Positions 1-7,720 of a stretch of 18,959 bases of DNA are shown in pieces. Origin of the DNA: Treponema sp. (lineage in GTDB: Bacteria; Spirochaetota; Spirochaetia; Treponematales; Breznakiellaceae); contig JAIRUO010000183.1 of assembly GCA_031254385.1 (NCBI GenBank), positions 1-18,959 on the forward strand. Reading direction: 5' to 3'. The stretch's first letter is position 1. Every line of letters starts with the position of its first letter. The notes under the pieces were generated by a model. The model saw only the letters and a list, made by a program, of their open reading frames with translations, was not told where the DNA came from and searched no databases. The position numbers and the translations under genes are program-made.

Positions 1-27
1 TAATAAAAAGTTAATCTGATAGGTTGT

Positions 28-363
28 ATGGCAAAAGAACAGATTCGTACAATTTTAGGCTCAAATTTGAGGAAATATAGGAATCTCCGCGAATGGTCGC
101 AGATGGAATTAGCAGAAAAAGCAGATATTTCTATGAACTTTTTAAGTGAGATTGAACGGGGCAATAAATGGCCCCATCCAGAAACCCTTCAAAATATTGC
201 CGCTGCCCTTAATGTTGATGTTTTTGAGCTATTCAGAAGCGAACCCAGTATGACAAAGAACAAAAGAGACTTAATGAACAGCTTTTCCAATGATGTTATT
301 ACTGCTGTAGAACAATCGGTCAAAAAGGCACTTAGTTTGGTAAAAAAACAATATAGAGGATAA
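28..363 (+). CDS. XRE-family (Cro/CI-type) helix-turn-helix regulator
   Basis: A 111-residue protein with an HTH_3 domain at about residues 8-65: a basic N-terminal helix (SNLRKYRNLREWSQ), the recognition pair (MELAEKADISMNFLSEIERG) and the typical tail (PHPETLQNIAAALNVDVFELF). Such proteins bind operator DNA as dimers. The last 45 residues are charged and helical and match no effector domain I recognise, so they may be a dimerisation tail. The start is the first ATG of the frame. Only a weak purine stretch (GATAGG) precedes it, and the window begins too close upstream to show a promoter. The gene converges on the minus-strand TraX/YxeA/ABC operon and could regulate it, but this is only suggested by position. 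No toxin partner or phage gene is visible beside it. Confidence 0.85.
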   Translation: MAKEQIRTILGSNLRKYRNLREWSQMELAEKADISMNFLSEIERGNKWPHPETLQNIAAALNVDVFELFRSEPSMTKNKRDLMNSFSNDVITAVEQSVKKALSLVKKQYRG

Positions 364-433
364 GGTTGGCAGGGCAAGCTCATTTACTTTTCATAACGAA
401 CTAACACCAACTTAAACCTGTAATTGCTTTATT

Positions 434-1255
434 TTAAGCTCCGCCGCTTAATTTAGTTATAACGCAGGCGATTATGTAGAGCAAGTATATATGCACAGGG
501 TAAAAAATATAGAAGAAGTGTTTCATGCCGCGCCCTTTTTCGCCATTGTAAAGCAGCATGGGAATTGCAGCAAATATCGCAATCCATTGAATGGACGCTC
601 CCTTGGTTAAAACAAACTCCAATACACAATATATTGCCAGAGCCGCAATTTGCGCTAATCGCCACTTTCTTAAAGCATAAAACAAAACGCCAAGCAGAAC
701 TAACATGAACCCGCCTTCAACTATAATAATAGTTGGTAGCATAAGGCAGGCTGTTAGTAATATTCTGGTAACCAGCAAAGGAAGGTTGTCTGCTAAATTC
801 GCTACCAAAATAGAAGGGAGAGCTGTCAGAATCGGTACAAAACATAGCAGAATTGCACCTACTATTTTTCCTGCTTTCTTTGTTTTTATTCCGTCAATAA
901 GCATATCATAAAACAGCATATACAATCCAGTAACAAAGAATGTCATAAACGCATTATTCATAAGAACTATATCATCATTAGGCAGTACATTTTGAATAAT
1001 CATACTGCAAATAGTCATAATCCAAGAGGCAAACAAGAGTCTTTTCAGATAACTTTTGCGGTTGCTTGTATAGTGGAAACTATCAGCCATAGCGAATAGA
1101 AAGATGGGGAAAACAGGGCGTCCGAGCCAGGTCAGCCATATAGGTGCACCTGAAGATGCCCACATTTGATGAACATGATCGAATACCATTAAGACAATAG
1201 CGAGTATCTTAATGGTCGTTGCGTTTAATTCTAGTTTGCATTTTATTGTATTCAC
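434..1255 (-). CDS. TraX-like integral membrane protein
   Basis: A 273-residue hydrophobic protein with about eight membrane segments. The N-terminus (TTIKILAIVLMVFDHVHQM, then WLGRPVFPIFLFAMADSF and a basic YLKRLLFASWIM segment) matches the TraX family, named after the F-pilin acetylation protein; chromosomal members are common in Firmicutes and their role is mostly unknown. The start is GTG at 1253-1255, overlapping the TGA of the YxeA-like gene by four bases (GTGA). A good AGGAG lies six to seven bases upstream, inside the preceding gene, so translation is probably coupled. It is the last gene of the minus-strand ABC operon. It may modify an envelope molecule or peptide handled by the transporter, but that is inference. 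The family call is fairly secure and the function is not. Confidence 0.75.
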   Translation of the reverse strand: MNTIKCKLELNATTIKILAIVLMVFDHVHQMWASSGAPIWLTWLGRPVFPIFLFAMADSFHYTSNRKSYLKRLLFASWIMTICSMIIQNVLPNDDIVLMNNAFMTFFVTGLYMLFYDMLIDGIKTKKAGKIVGAILLCFVPILTALPSILVANLADNLPLLVTRILLTACLMLPTIIIVEGGFMLVLLGVLFYALRKWRLAQIAALAIYCVLEFVLTKGASIQWIAIFAAIPMLLYNGEKGRGMKHFFYIFYPVHIYLLYIIACVITKLSGGA

Positions 1256-1647
1256 CGTGTACTCCTAATCATATTCGATACTTTTTCGGGTATATCGCTT
1301 TCGGCTATCACGTTCCAACGGATAACAATTTGCCTGCTGGCTGATACGTGCAAAAATGCGCCAGGCCGGGGAAAGGTGCCGTTCTCTGCAAGAACGGTGA
1401 ATTCAACAGTTTTTGCTTCGCCCTGCTCATTGTAAGCTGTCAGTTTGTAATTCTTGCCGAGTCCAAGGTCCTCGCCATTCATAGAGTAGATCGTTTCAGG
1501 CGTAACATCAAAGTCAATTGGAACCATTGTGTAGTAGTCCGACCCCACGTAACGATCTTCATAATACTGCTTGCTCCAAAGCACAACAACAGCAACTAAA
1601 GCAATGACAAGGGCTACAATTATCCAGAATATAGGCTTTTTTGTCAT
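1252..1647 (-). CDS. YxeA-like (DUF1093) membrane-anchored small protein
   Basis: A 131-residue protein with one N-terminal membrane segment (residues about 6-24) and an extracytoplasmic remainder. The body (YYTMVPIDFD, then YKLTAYNEQGEAKTVEFTV, then a Pro-Gly turn and a strand-rich end) resembles the DUF1093/YxeA family of small OB-fold-like secreted proteins of Gram-positive bacteria, whose function is unknown. There is no lipobox Cys, so the N-terminus is likely an uncleaved anchor or a cleaved signal peptide. The ATG at 1647 has a GGAG nine bases upstream. It follows the ABC permease by three bases and overlaps the TraX-like start, so it is clearly in the same operon. The assignment rests on pattern resemblance, not on a search. 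Confidence 0.65.
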   Translation of the reverse strand: MTKKPIFWIIVALVIALVAVVVLWSKQYYEDRYVGSDYYTMVPIDFDVTPETIYSMNGEDLGLGKNYKLTAYNEQGEAKTVEFTVLAENGTFPRPGAFLHVSASRQIVIRWNVIAESDIPEKVSNMIRSTR

Positions 1648-1650
1648 AAT

Positions 1651-2379
1651 TTAAAACTCCATTTCTTTTTTGCAAAATGCCAACACGGACAACGCTATTG
1701 CAAGTATCACATAGACGCTATATTGAATGATAGGTAAAATAAGCGTACTACCGCTTGTTATGCCAAATAGAATCTTATCCGTAATGCCGGACATTAGATA
1801 TGATGTAAGACTTGGTGCAAAGGTTCCCAGGGCAATCGCAATAAAGCTGCCAATTATATTTAGCGCAAGAAGAACATACAGCACCACGGCGAAGGTAGTT
1901 TGCTGTAAGCCATAGACCCCAATCCCTGACAGTGCGGCAAATGCCAAAGTGGTCAGAAAATATTTAACTGAAAGAGCATAAAGCATAGTGAGAACGCTTG
2001 CCGTAACCGTGCAGCCTAACACAGCATAAACCATGCAATGGAATAAGGGCACAATTCCGAATATAATTGCACCAAACAACGCAGTAAGTATTACTTTGAC
2101 AATAATTATTTTTATCTTGTTTATGCCGAATCCCACAAGCGTAATCAGATTTTTTGAGTTCAAATCGTCTGTATAAATTGCAGAGAATAAAAACCCTCCC
2201 GCCAACGCAGGAAGCAGACTGAAAAGAAACACAGCATGGCCTATAACTGATTCATCGGTAAACCCAGCGGAACGTATAAAAGCCAGCAAAAAATAACCAA
2301 CCGCAAGCAAACAAAAGTAAATATATATGCTCTTCTTGTGAAGTATGCGGTAAATTTCCCCGTGAATAAGTTTAAGCAC
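1651..2379 (-). CDS. ABC-2 type transporter permease (BcrB/lantibiotic-immunity type)
   Basis: A 242-residue integral membrane protein with six predicted hydrophobic spans: about residues 18-36, 48-68, 92-115, 120-150, 160-190 and 210-235. This size and topology is typical of permeases paired with a BcrA-like ATPase in bacitracin, lantibiotic-immunity and Na+-type exporters. The start is GTG at 2377-2379, with a strong AGGAGG eight bases upstream inside the end of the ATPase gene. The two genes overlap by eight bases, a usual arrangement for coupled ABC subunits. The N-terminus (HGEIYRILHKKSIYIYF) is the amphipathic lead-in seen in this permease class. The substrate cannot be read from the sequence. 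Confidence 0.85.
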   Translation of the reverse strand: MLKLIHGEIYRILHKKSIYIYFCLLAVGYFLLAFIRSAGFTDESVIGHAVFLFSLLPALAGGFLFSAIYTDDLNSKNLITLVGFGINKIKIIIVKVILTALFGAIIFGIVPLFHCMVYAVLGCTVTASVLTMLYALSVKYFLTTLAFAALSGIGVYGLQQTTFAVVLYVLLALNIIGSFIAIALGTFAPSLTSYLMSGITDKILFGITSGSTLILPIIQYSVYVILAIALSVLAFCKKEMEF

Positions 2380-3277
2380 TCTGACCGCCTCCTATCATCC
2401 GCATAAAGTACTCTTCTAAAGTGGTCTCCTGCCTGTGCAGATCATACAGTTCTACCCCGCCCTTTATCAACTCGCGGGCTATCTCATTTGAACGGTCAAG
2501 ATGGGATAGCAGTACCAATCGGTTATCGTTTACTACTGTGCTTTCTATGCCCCGCGAATTTAGCACCGCTTGCGCTTTCGATATATCATCCACCTCAATG
2601 ATCAATGTCTTTTTTGTGTGTTCATGCAAATCCGAACGGGAGATTTCTTTTATCAATGTGCCTTGTTCAATGAATCCGAATTGCGTTGCCACCAAATCAA
2701 GTTCGCTTAAAATGTGAGAAGAAATAATGAATGTCGCGCCTGTTTCTGAATGGATATTTTTTATCACATTCCGCATATCAATAATGCCCTTTGGGTCAAG
2801 TCCGTTGATCGGTTCGTCCAGGACCACGATTAAAGGAGAGCCGAGCAAGGCCCCTGCTATGCCGAGGCGTTGTTTCATTCCGAGTGAAAATTCTTTGAAT
2901 GGTTTTTTTACCCCGAACAATTCTACAAGTTTTAATAACCGTTCAATTTCGCCCTTTTTTCGTATCCCTTTGAAACGGCAGAGGTATTCAAGATTTTCTT
3001 TTGGGTTAAGATACGGAAAGAAAGACGGGCTAATCATAAACCCCATTTTCTGTCTTGCTTTATTAAGGCTTATCTTTTCATTTCCGATTTCCATTGTTCC
3101 GGCAGTAGCTTTGGCAAGTCCCATAATACATTTAAAAAAAGTAGTTTTGCCTGCTCCGTTTCTGCCAATAAGGCCATAAATATCGCCTTGCTTCAAAGTA
3201 AGAGAAACGTTATTTAGCGCATTAAACTCTCCGTATTTTTTTGTTAATCCATAAGTTTGTAAAACTGTTTGCGCCAT
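2372..3277 (-). CDS. ABC transporter ATP-binding protein (BcrA-like)
   Basis: A 301-residue ATPase for an ABC-2 exporter. Walker A is GRNGAGKTT (residues 38-46), the signature is SLGMKQ (131-136), Walker B with the catalytic Glu is VVLDEP (151-156), and the switch His is in the SSHIL segment. The C-terminal ~80 residues after the ATPase core are the extension typical of BcrA/NatA-type subunits. The start is ATG at 3277 with GAGGGG just upstream. It is the first gene of the operon ATPase-permease-YxeA-TraX. Composition is AT-richer than in the plus-strand genes to the right, and the family is most common in Firmicutes, so transfer is likely. Possible roles are peptide-antibiotic export or immunity; the exact substrate is unknown. 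Confidence 0.93.
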   Translation of the reverse strand: MAQTVLQTYGLTKKYGEFNALNNVSLTLKQGDIYGLIGRNGAGKTTFFKCIMGLAKATAGTMEIGNEKISLNKARQKMGFMISPSFFPYLNPKENLEYLCRFKGIRKKGEIERLLKLVELFGVKKPFKEFSLGMKQRLGIAGALLGSPLIVVLDEPINGLDPKGIIDMRNVIKNIHSETGATFIISSHILSELDLVATQFGFIEQGTLIKEISRSDLHEHTKKTLIIEVDDISKAQAVLNSRGIESTVVNDNRLVLLSHLDRSNEIARELIKGGVELYDLHRQETTLEEYFMRMIGGGQSA

Positions 3278-3293
3278 GCAGTACCCCTCGCAA

Positions 3294-3323
3294 ATTTTAA
3301 CTCTTTTATTGATAACAGGTCAA
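3294..3323 (-). promoter_or_regulatory. Putative sigma70-type promoter of the ABC/YxeA/TraX operon
   Basis: On the minus strand TTGACC (3318-3323) is followed after 18 bases by TAAAAT (3294-3299), five of six matches at each element. It ends 17 bases before the ATPase start codon, so the leader would be short. No operator dyad is evident. Confidence 0.5.
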
Positions 3324-3343
3324 AGCCCTTTATTCAAGCCTTT

Positions 3344-3363
3344 TTCCTGTTCCCCTACTCCCC
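3344..3363. repeat. Short C-rich tract related to the G/C elements
   Basis: The words TTCCCC, CTACTCCCC and TTCCTG here resemble the arms of the larger elements (CTACTCCCC also occurs at 9417-9425). It is one short arm in the gap between the divergent ABC operon and the MlaF-like gene. Confidence 0.4.
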
Positions 3364-3372
3364 AAAACCTGA

Positions 3373-3378
3373 TATAAT
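3373..3378 (+). promoter_or_regulatory. Candidate -10 element for the MlaF-like gene
   Basis: A perfect TATAAT stands 29 bases before the preferred TTG start of the MlaF-like gene. No good -35 lies 16-18 bases upstream. That position is occupied by a C-rich stretch (3344-3363) related to the G/C-tract elements elsewhere in the window, which may have replaced the native -35. Confidence 0.4.
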
Positions 3379-3407
3379 AACAGAACCAAACATTGCTGGA
3401 GGGTCTT

Positions 3408-4142
3408 TTGGCGGTAATTTTAGAAATTGATGACGTATCATTCTCCGCCCAAAACCTGAAGATAGTTAGCGATTTTTCTCATCAGTTTGAGGAGGGAAAA
3501 ACTACCGCCCTGGTAGGGCCGTCGGGAAGCGGCAAAAGCACGGTTCTTAAATTGGCCGCTGGGATCCTGGTTCCGAATGCCGGGGAGGTTATCTTCCGAG
3601 GCCAGGATATTAACACAATGAACCGTCAGGAGAACCTTGCGTTCAGGCTTGAGGCAGCCATGGTCTTTCAGGATTCCGCGCTTTGGGCAAACCAGAACCT
3701 TTATCAAACTCTGGAACTCCCCCTGCGCATTCATTTTCCGCAAATGCCTAAGAAGGAACGGGAGGCCCAGATACGTTCTGTTGTAGCGGAGGTGGGATAT
3801 AAGAGGGACCTTTATATCCGTCCTTCCCAGCTTTCCATGGGAGAGCAAAAACTGATTGCCTTTGCGCGAGCCACGATCTGCCGGCCAAACCTGCTGTTTC
3901 TGGACGAATGGACGGAATCTTTGGACGAGTCTGCGGCGAAGCGGCTCATGAGGCTGGTAGCAAATCACCAGCAGGAGAACAAGTCTGTGATTTTTGTAAG
4001 CCATGATTTCAGGATTATACGGAATATGGCTGATTATGTTATAATGATCAAGGACGGCAGTTTCTTTCAGAAATTTTCCAAACAGCAGTTGGATGAGGAT
4101 AAGGATCTGGCGCAATTTGTAGAAAAAGGTATAGCATTATGA
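3408..4142 (+). CDS. MlaF-like ABC transporter ATP-binding protein
   Basis: A 244-residue ABC ATPase when started at TTG 3408. An in-frame TTG at 3393 would give five more residues, but the only good Shine-Dalgarno (GGAGGG, 3398-3403) lies between the two codons, so 3408 is preferred. Walker A is GPSGSGKST (residues 37-45), the Q-loop is in VFQDSALW, the signature is LSMGEQ, Walker B is LLFLDEWTESLD and the H-loop is FVSHD. In the wider family the Walker B Glu is usually followed by Pro (DEP); here it is DEW. Pairing with the MCE protein 36 bases downstream suggests the Mla-type phospholipid transporter of diderm envelopes, acting at the inner membrane. The matching MlaE permease is not in this window. 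ATPase assignment is secure; Mla assignment rests on the neighbour. Confidence 0.85.
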   Translation: MAVILEIDDVSFSAQNLKIVSDFSHQFEEGKTTALVGPSGSGKSTVLKLAAGILVPNAGEVIFRGQDINTMNRQENLAFRLEAAMVFQDSALWANQNLYQTLELPLRIHFPQMPKKEREAQIRSVVAEVGYKRDLYIRPSQLSMGEQKLIAFARATICRPNLLFLDEWTESLDESAAKRLMRLVANHQQENKSVIFVSHDFRIIRNMADYVIMIKDGSFFQKFSKQQLDEDKDLAQFVEKGIAL

Positions 4143-4178
4143 AACTGCGTTTCATATTCGATATAAATAGAGGTTATT

Positions 4179-5225
4179 ATGAAGTTCCGAGTACGGTTTG
4201 CTGATAAAATTGTCGGTGTTTTCATAATTATTGCTCTGGCTTCTGTGGCCTTTCTAATTATCATGCTGGGCAGATCCCAGCGCTGGTTTTCAAGGGACGT
4301 TCATTTCCGTACTGAATTTGTGTCTGCAAATGGCCTAAGCAGGAATATGCCTGTACTCTACAAAGGTTTTACCATAGGCAATGTCATATCCTTTAGATTG
4401 AATGACTTTGATCAGGTAGAAGCTATCTTTACAATTTTCGAAGAGTACCTTGACCGGGTAAAGGAAGGTTCAATAGTGGAACTGATTGTCAGCCCTATTG
4501 GCCTTGGAAACCAGTTCCACTTCTATGCTGGAAGAGGCGATGCGCTTCTGGAGGACGGCGATTTTATTCCTCGCGCCGGTTCATCGATGGCGCAGAACTT
4601 TATTAGCCATAACATGGCCGACGTTCCTTCAAATGACGACAGCATTTCCGTGCTTATAAGCCGGGTAAACAGCCTAGTTGCCGAACTGGACGAGGCTCTT
4701 GGTGCCGGAACCGACTCGACTGAAATTGGCCAGATAGTGAGAAGCCTGCGCCACACCGTAGCAGGGGTGGAAACCTTGCCGGATACCATTAACAGGACTG
4801 TTGATGATGTTATGGTTAATGTTGATGAACTGGTAGCAATGGTGGACGGCGCACTGACAATGGTAAACGGCGTACTGGCAGCAGTTAATCCTGTTATTTC
4901 GGATATTAATACTATCACTTCTATGGCTGCCGATCCTGATGGGACTGTTGCCGCGCTCCTTGGTACCGATGGCGACATATATGTGGGCCTGACCAGATCG
5001 CTTGATTCACTAGCGGGAATTATCGAAGAACTGGAAAAGACGGCGGCCTTTATTCCCAGGCAGCTTCCGCAGATTGCCGGTTTGATCACCGATTTGCGTA
5101 CAGCCCTTATTACAGCAGAAGATGTCCTTGTAGCCCTTACTAACAATCCTCTGCTTAGAAACGGGATACCTGAACGTGTCGATGTTCAATCAAGCGGAAC
5201 GAGCCCCAGGGATATTCGCTTCTAG
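4179..5225 (+). CDS. MlaD-family MCE-domain protein with long helical C-terminus
   Basis: A 348-residue protein with a single N-terminal membrane anchor (about residues 10-32) and an MCE domain (about 38-125, including FVSANGLSRNMPVLYKGFTIGNV and the SPIGLGNQFHFYAG segment). The rest (about 150-330) is a long, Val/Asp/Ala-rich helical region, ending in the NNPLLRNGIPE motif common in long MCE proteins. MCE proteins form hexameric rings that carry lipids between the inner and outer membranes. At 348 residues this is much longer than E. coli MlaD (183), so a ring plus a helical needle is plausible. ATG with AGAGG five bases upstream. Co-oriented with the ATPase before it and the TPR lipoprotein after it, forming a probable operon. 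Confidence 0.88.
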   Translation: MKFRVRFADKIVGVFIIIALASVAFLIIMLGRSQRWFSRDVHFRTEFVSANGLSRNMPVLYKGFTIGNVISFRLNDFDQVEAIFTIFEEYLDRVKEGSIVELIVSPIGLGNQFHFYAGRGDALLEDGDFIPRAGSSMAQNFISHNMADVPSNDDSISVLISRVNSLVAELDEALGAGTDSTEIGQIVRSLRHTVAGVETLPDTINRTVDDVMVNVDELVAMVDGALTMVNGVLAAVNPVISDINTITSMAADPDGTVAALLGTDGDIYVGLTRSLDSLAGIIEELEKTAAFIPRQLPQIAGLITDLRTALITAEDVLVALTNNPLLRNGIPERVDVQSSGTSPRDIRF

Positions 5226-5263
5226 CAGCCGCACGAGATAGAGCTTAGCTTTAAAGGAGTTTT

Positions 5264-6160
5264 ATGACCTTTTGTATGAAATCGTATTTTTTCATAAAAG
5301 CAAGCTTCCTGCTTTTTGCTTTCTGCTGCACGGTCTCCTGCTCGTCCGTGCCCAAGAAACCTACGGAGATATTTTCCGAGCGGAATACGGCATCTAACCA
5401 GTTGGAACTAGGTAACCGTACTGCAAATCAGGGAAGATATGCAGATGCCCTCCTCTTTGTAGAAGATGCCCGACGCATAGCTATTGGCGTTGACGATCCG
5501 CAACTGATAATTAAGACATCAATAACAAGGGGAAATATACTTTTCTCAATGGGCCGCCATGACGAGGCATTCCGGGACTGGGAAGCTGCCCGCCTTGAAG
5601 CTGAAACTTCAGGAGAAAGAGACCTTGCAGCGCTGGCCAATATTTATATAAGCCGAGGCCGTTTGATGATCCTTATCAATTCCGGATCAAATACCGGAGT
5701 AGAGGAAATCCGGGATCAGGTGAACGCCCTGATATCTTCTATAAGATCCGATAATCAGGCGCAAGCTGCCGGCTATGTAGTTTTAGGAATGGCAGAGAAG
5801 GAGCTTGGGAATTTTCAGGAAGCCGAAAGAGCGGTGCGCCGAGCCCTTAGCATACACGAGAAGGGCCGGTTCCTTGAAGAAGCAGCCTACGACTGGTTTT
5901 TTATCGCCTCGATTTATTCTGTGGCAGAACGATATGGCGATGCCCTTGCGGCATTGAATACGGCGATCAGCTTTGATCGCCGCGCTGAAAATGGTTTCGG
6001 CCTGGCCTCAAGCTGGCTGGCTATGGGTGAGGTTTATTTCAAAATAGGCAATAGACAGGAAGCCGTGGCCGCATACCGCCGCGCCGCAGATATTTATCGT
6101 GCATTAGGGCTTGAAGATTATGCCAGAAATGTAGACAACAAAATAACAAATATGCGGTAA
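5264..6160 (+). CDS. TPR-repeat lipoprotein associated with the MCE transporter
   Basis: A 298-residue protein with a signal peptide and a lipobox-like TVSC ending at Cys26, acceptable under the relaxed spirochaete lipobox. The mature part holds about five tetratricopeptide repeats, for example LGNRTANQGRYADALLFVED, the ILFSMGRHDEAFRDWEAA unit, LGMAEKELGNFQEAERAVRR, the repeat around YGDALAALNTAISFD, and MGEVYFKIGNRQEAVAAYRR. The start is the ATG at 5264, because AAAGGAG lies four bases before it; a second ATG at 5276 is too far from that site. TPR lipoproteins are protein-protein scaffolds in the periplasm or at a membrane face. Its place 38 bases after the MCE gene suggests it assists the lipid-transport complex, perhaps in assembly or as an outer-membrane contact. 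It recalls the accessory lipoproteins of Mla/Pqi systems in position only, not in fold. Confidence 0.82.
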   Translation: MTFCMKSYFFIKASFLLFAFCCTVSCSSVPKKPTEIFSERNTASNQLELGNRTANQGRYADALLFVEDARRIAIGVDDPQLIIKTSITRGNILFSMGRHDEAFRDWEAARLEAETSGERDLAALANIYISRGRLMILINSGSNTGVEEIRDQVNALISSIRSDNQAQAAGYVVLGMAEKELGNFQEAERAVRRALSIHEKGRFLEEAAYDWFFIASIYSVAERYGDALAALNTAISFDRRAENGFGLASSWLAMGEVYFKIGNRQEAVAAYRRAADIYRALGLEDYARNVDNKITNMR

Positions 6161-6170
6161 AATTCCGCGT

Positions 6171-7586
6171 ATGAAGCCACCAGTTGATGAGCGTACAAAA
6201 TCAGGAAACAAGACTCCCTTTGATATTGAAGTCGAATCTCTTTCCGGTAAACGTTCTCTGATTATTGGCCTTGCGTGGCCTGCTCTTGCAGAAAGTATTC
6301 TTGCTTCTCTTGTTTCCATGGTGGACATGATCATGGTTGGGGCCTTGGGCGCTTATGCCATAGGCGCGGTTGGGTTGGTTACCCAGCCCCGTTTTGTAAT
6401 GCTCGCCGCGTTCATGGCCCTGAATGTGGGATCTACAGCTATGGTGTCCCGCTTCAAAGGCGCAAGAGACAAGGGAAACGCAAACCAGGTACTAAACCAG
6501 TCCCTAATCATGACTATGGCGATTAGCCTAATCCTCTCCCTGTCTATGTTTTTTGGCGGAGAAGGACTGATACGTTTTCTGGCCGGCAAAAATATTTCTG
6601 AAGAAATGATCCAGGGTGCCCACGTTTATCTTAGGATACAGGTTTACGGTTTTCCCACACTTGCCTTAACCTTTACCATCAACGCAGTTCTGCGGGGAGT
6701 GGGCAATACCAGGGCGGCTTTTTACAATAATGCGGTATCAAACCTTATCAATGTATTTTTTAATTACTGCCTTATCAGCGGGAATCTGGGCTTTCCGGGC
6801 TTGGGCATAGCCGGAGCAAGCTTAGCCACGGTGATTGGTCAGTGCGCCGCTCTGGGAATGGCGCTTTCTAAGGTGCTCTCCGGTAAGGAATTTGTTCGCC
6901 TTGAATTCAAAAATTTAGCCCATATGGAGTTTGCCATGATACGCCGTATTGCAAAAATCGGCGTACCTGCCATGGTTGAACAGCTCTTCCTTCGAATTGG
7001 AATGATGCTTTTTACCATTATCATTACATCCCTGGGGGATCACTCTTACGCGGCCCACATGATAGCCATGAATTTGCAGCAAATCTCTTTTATGACATGC
7101 ATGGCTTTTGGCACTGCATCAAGCACGCTGACAGGCCAGTGCCTTGGTCGCCTTAGAGCGGATCTTGCCAAAGTATATGTAAAGATGACGCAGAACCTTA
7201 GCTATATAGTTTCGTTTTTGGTAGCAATCCTGCTTTTTTTTGGCGGAGAGTTGATTTCTTCCCTTTACACAAAGGATACTGAACTGGCCCATCTTGCAGC
7301 CAACATGCTGAAAATAATAGCCCTGGTTAATCCTATATCAAATGCCCGCTTTATATATGTATCAGCCCTGCGCGGTGCCGGGGACTCCCGTTTTGCAGCA
7401 GTAATTACCTTTGTGGGCGTTTTCTTGATACGTCCCCTTTTAAGCCTTATCCTTGTATTCCCCCCTCTGCCTTTCCAGCTTGGCCTTGCCGGCGTATGGA
7501 TAGCCCTAAGTTCAGACGGTGTGGCGTGTTATTTCCTTGCCAGGTCCCGGTTTCTAAAGGGAAAATGGGCTGGAATTAAAGTTTAG
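6171..7586 (+). CDS. MATE-family multidrug/toxin efflux transporter
   Basis: A 471-residue membrane protein with twelve predicted helices in two MatE halves. The first half begins with GLAWPALAESILASLVSMVDMIMVG and carries the family segment VLRGVGNTRAAFYNN. The second repeats it with ALRGAGDSRFAAVITFVGV. These internal repeats and the length are those of DinF/NorM-like exporters, which use a Na+ or H+ gradient to expel cationic drugs or metabolites across the inner membrane. It begins ten bases after the TPR gene stop. There is no clear Shine-Dalgarno; a small GCGG/CCGC hairpin (6154-6168) spans the gap, so translation may be coupled to the upstream gene. Family assignment is firm. Substrate is unknown, and a link to lipid transport is not implied. 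Confidence 0.93.
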   Translation: MKPPVDERTKSGNKTPFDIEVESLSGKRSLIIGLAWPALAESILASLVSMVDMIMVGALGAYAIGAVGLVTQPRFVMLAAFMALNVGSTAMVSRFKGARDKGNANQVLNQSLIMTMAISLILSLSMFFGGEGLIRFLAGKNISEEMIQGAHVYLRIQVYGFPTLALTFTINAVLRGVGNTRAAFYNNAVSNLINVFFNYCLISGNLGFPGLGIAGASLATVIGQCAALGMALSKVLSGKEFVRLEFKNLAHMEFAMIRRIAKIGVPAMVEQLFLRIGMMLFTIIITSLGDHSYAAHMIAMNLQQISFMTCMAFGTASSTLTGQCLGRLRADLAKVYVKMTQNLSYIVSFLVAILLFFGGELISSLYTKDTELAHLAANMLKIIALVNPISNARFIYVSALRGAGDSRFAAVITFVGVFLIRPLLSLILVFPPLPFQLGLAGVWIALSSDGVACYFLARSRFLKGKWAGIKV

Positions 7587-7590
7587 TGGT

Positions 7591-7704
7591 TAGGGGGGAC
7601 TAGGGGACAGGGAGCAGGGAAGTTATTCGAACAATGGGGTACTGCCTGGAAATATCGTAATACTTCGAATCACGATCCCTTAGTCCCCCAGTCCCTAGTC
7701 CCCA
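7591..7704. repeat. Intergenic G-rich/C-rich fold-back element, copy 1
   Basis: A G-rich arm (7591-7620: GGGGGGACTAGGGGACAGGG and more) is followed about 55 bases later by a C-rich arm (7676-7704: TCCCTTAGTCCCCCAGTCCC and more) that is its imperfect complement. A smaller ATTCGAA/TTCGAAT pair lies inside. The G-rich arm has four runs of three or more G with short gaps, a formal G-quadruplex pattern. It starts right after the MATE stop codon and may act as a 3' end structure. TCCCTTAGTCCCC (7676-7688) recurs exactly at 17478-17490. Confidence 0.6.
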
Positions 7705-7720
7705 AAATCCTTCTTCCCTT

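Noticed and set aside
28..363. Antitoxin of a toxin-antitoxin pair
   Set aside because: No small partner gene is adjacent on the same strand. The next gene is on the opposite strand and encodes a TraX-like membrane protein.
3438..4115. 225-codon minus-strand frame opposite the MlaF-like gene
   Set aside because: Antisense to a complete ABC ATPase with all motifs. No family resemblance.
4523..5146. 207-codon minus-strand frame opposite the MCE gene
   Set aside because: It is Ser/Thr/Ile-rich with no recognisable domain, as expected for the antisense of a Val/Asp/Ala-rich helical region.
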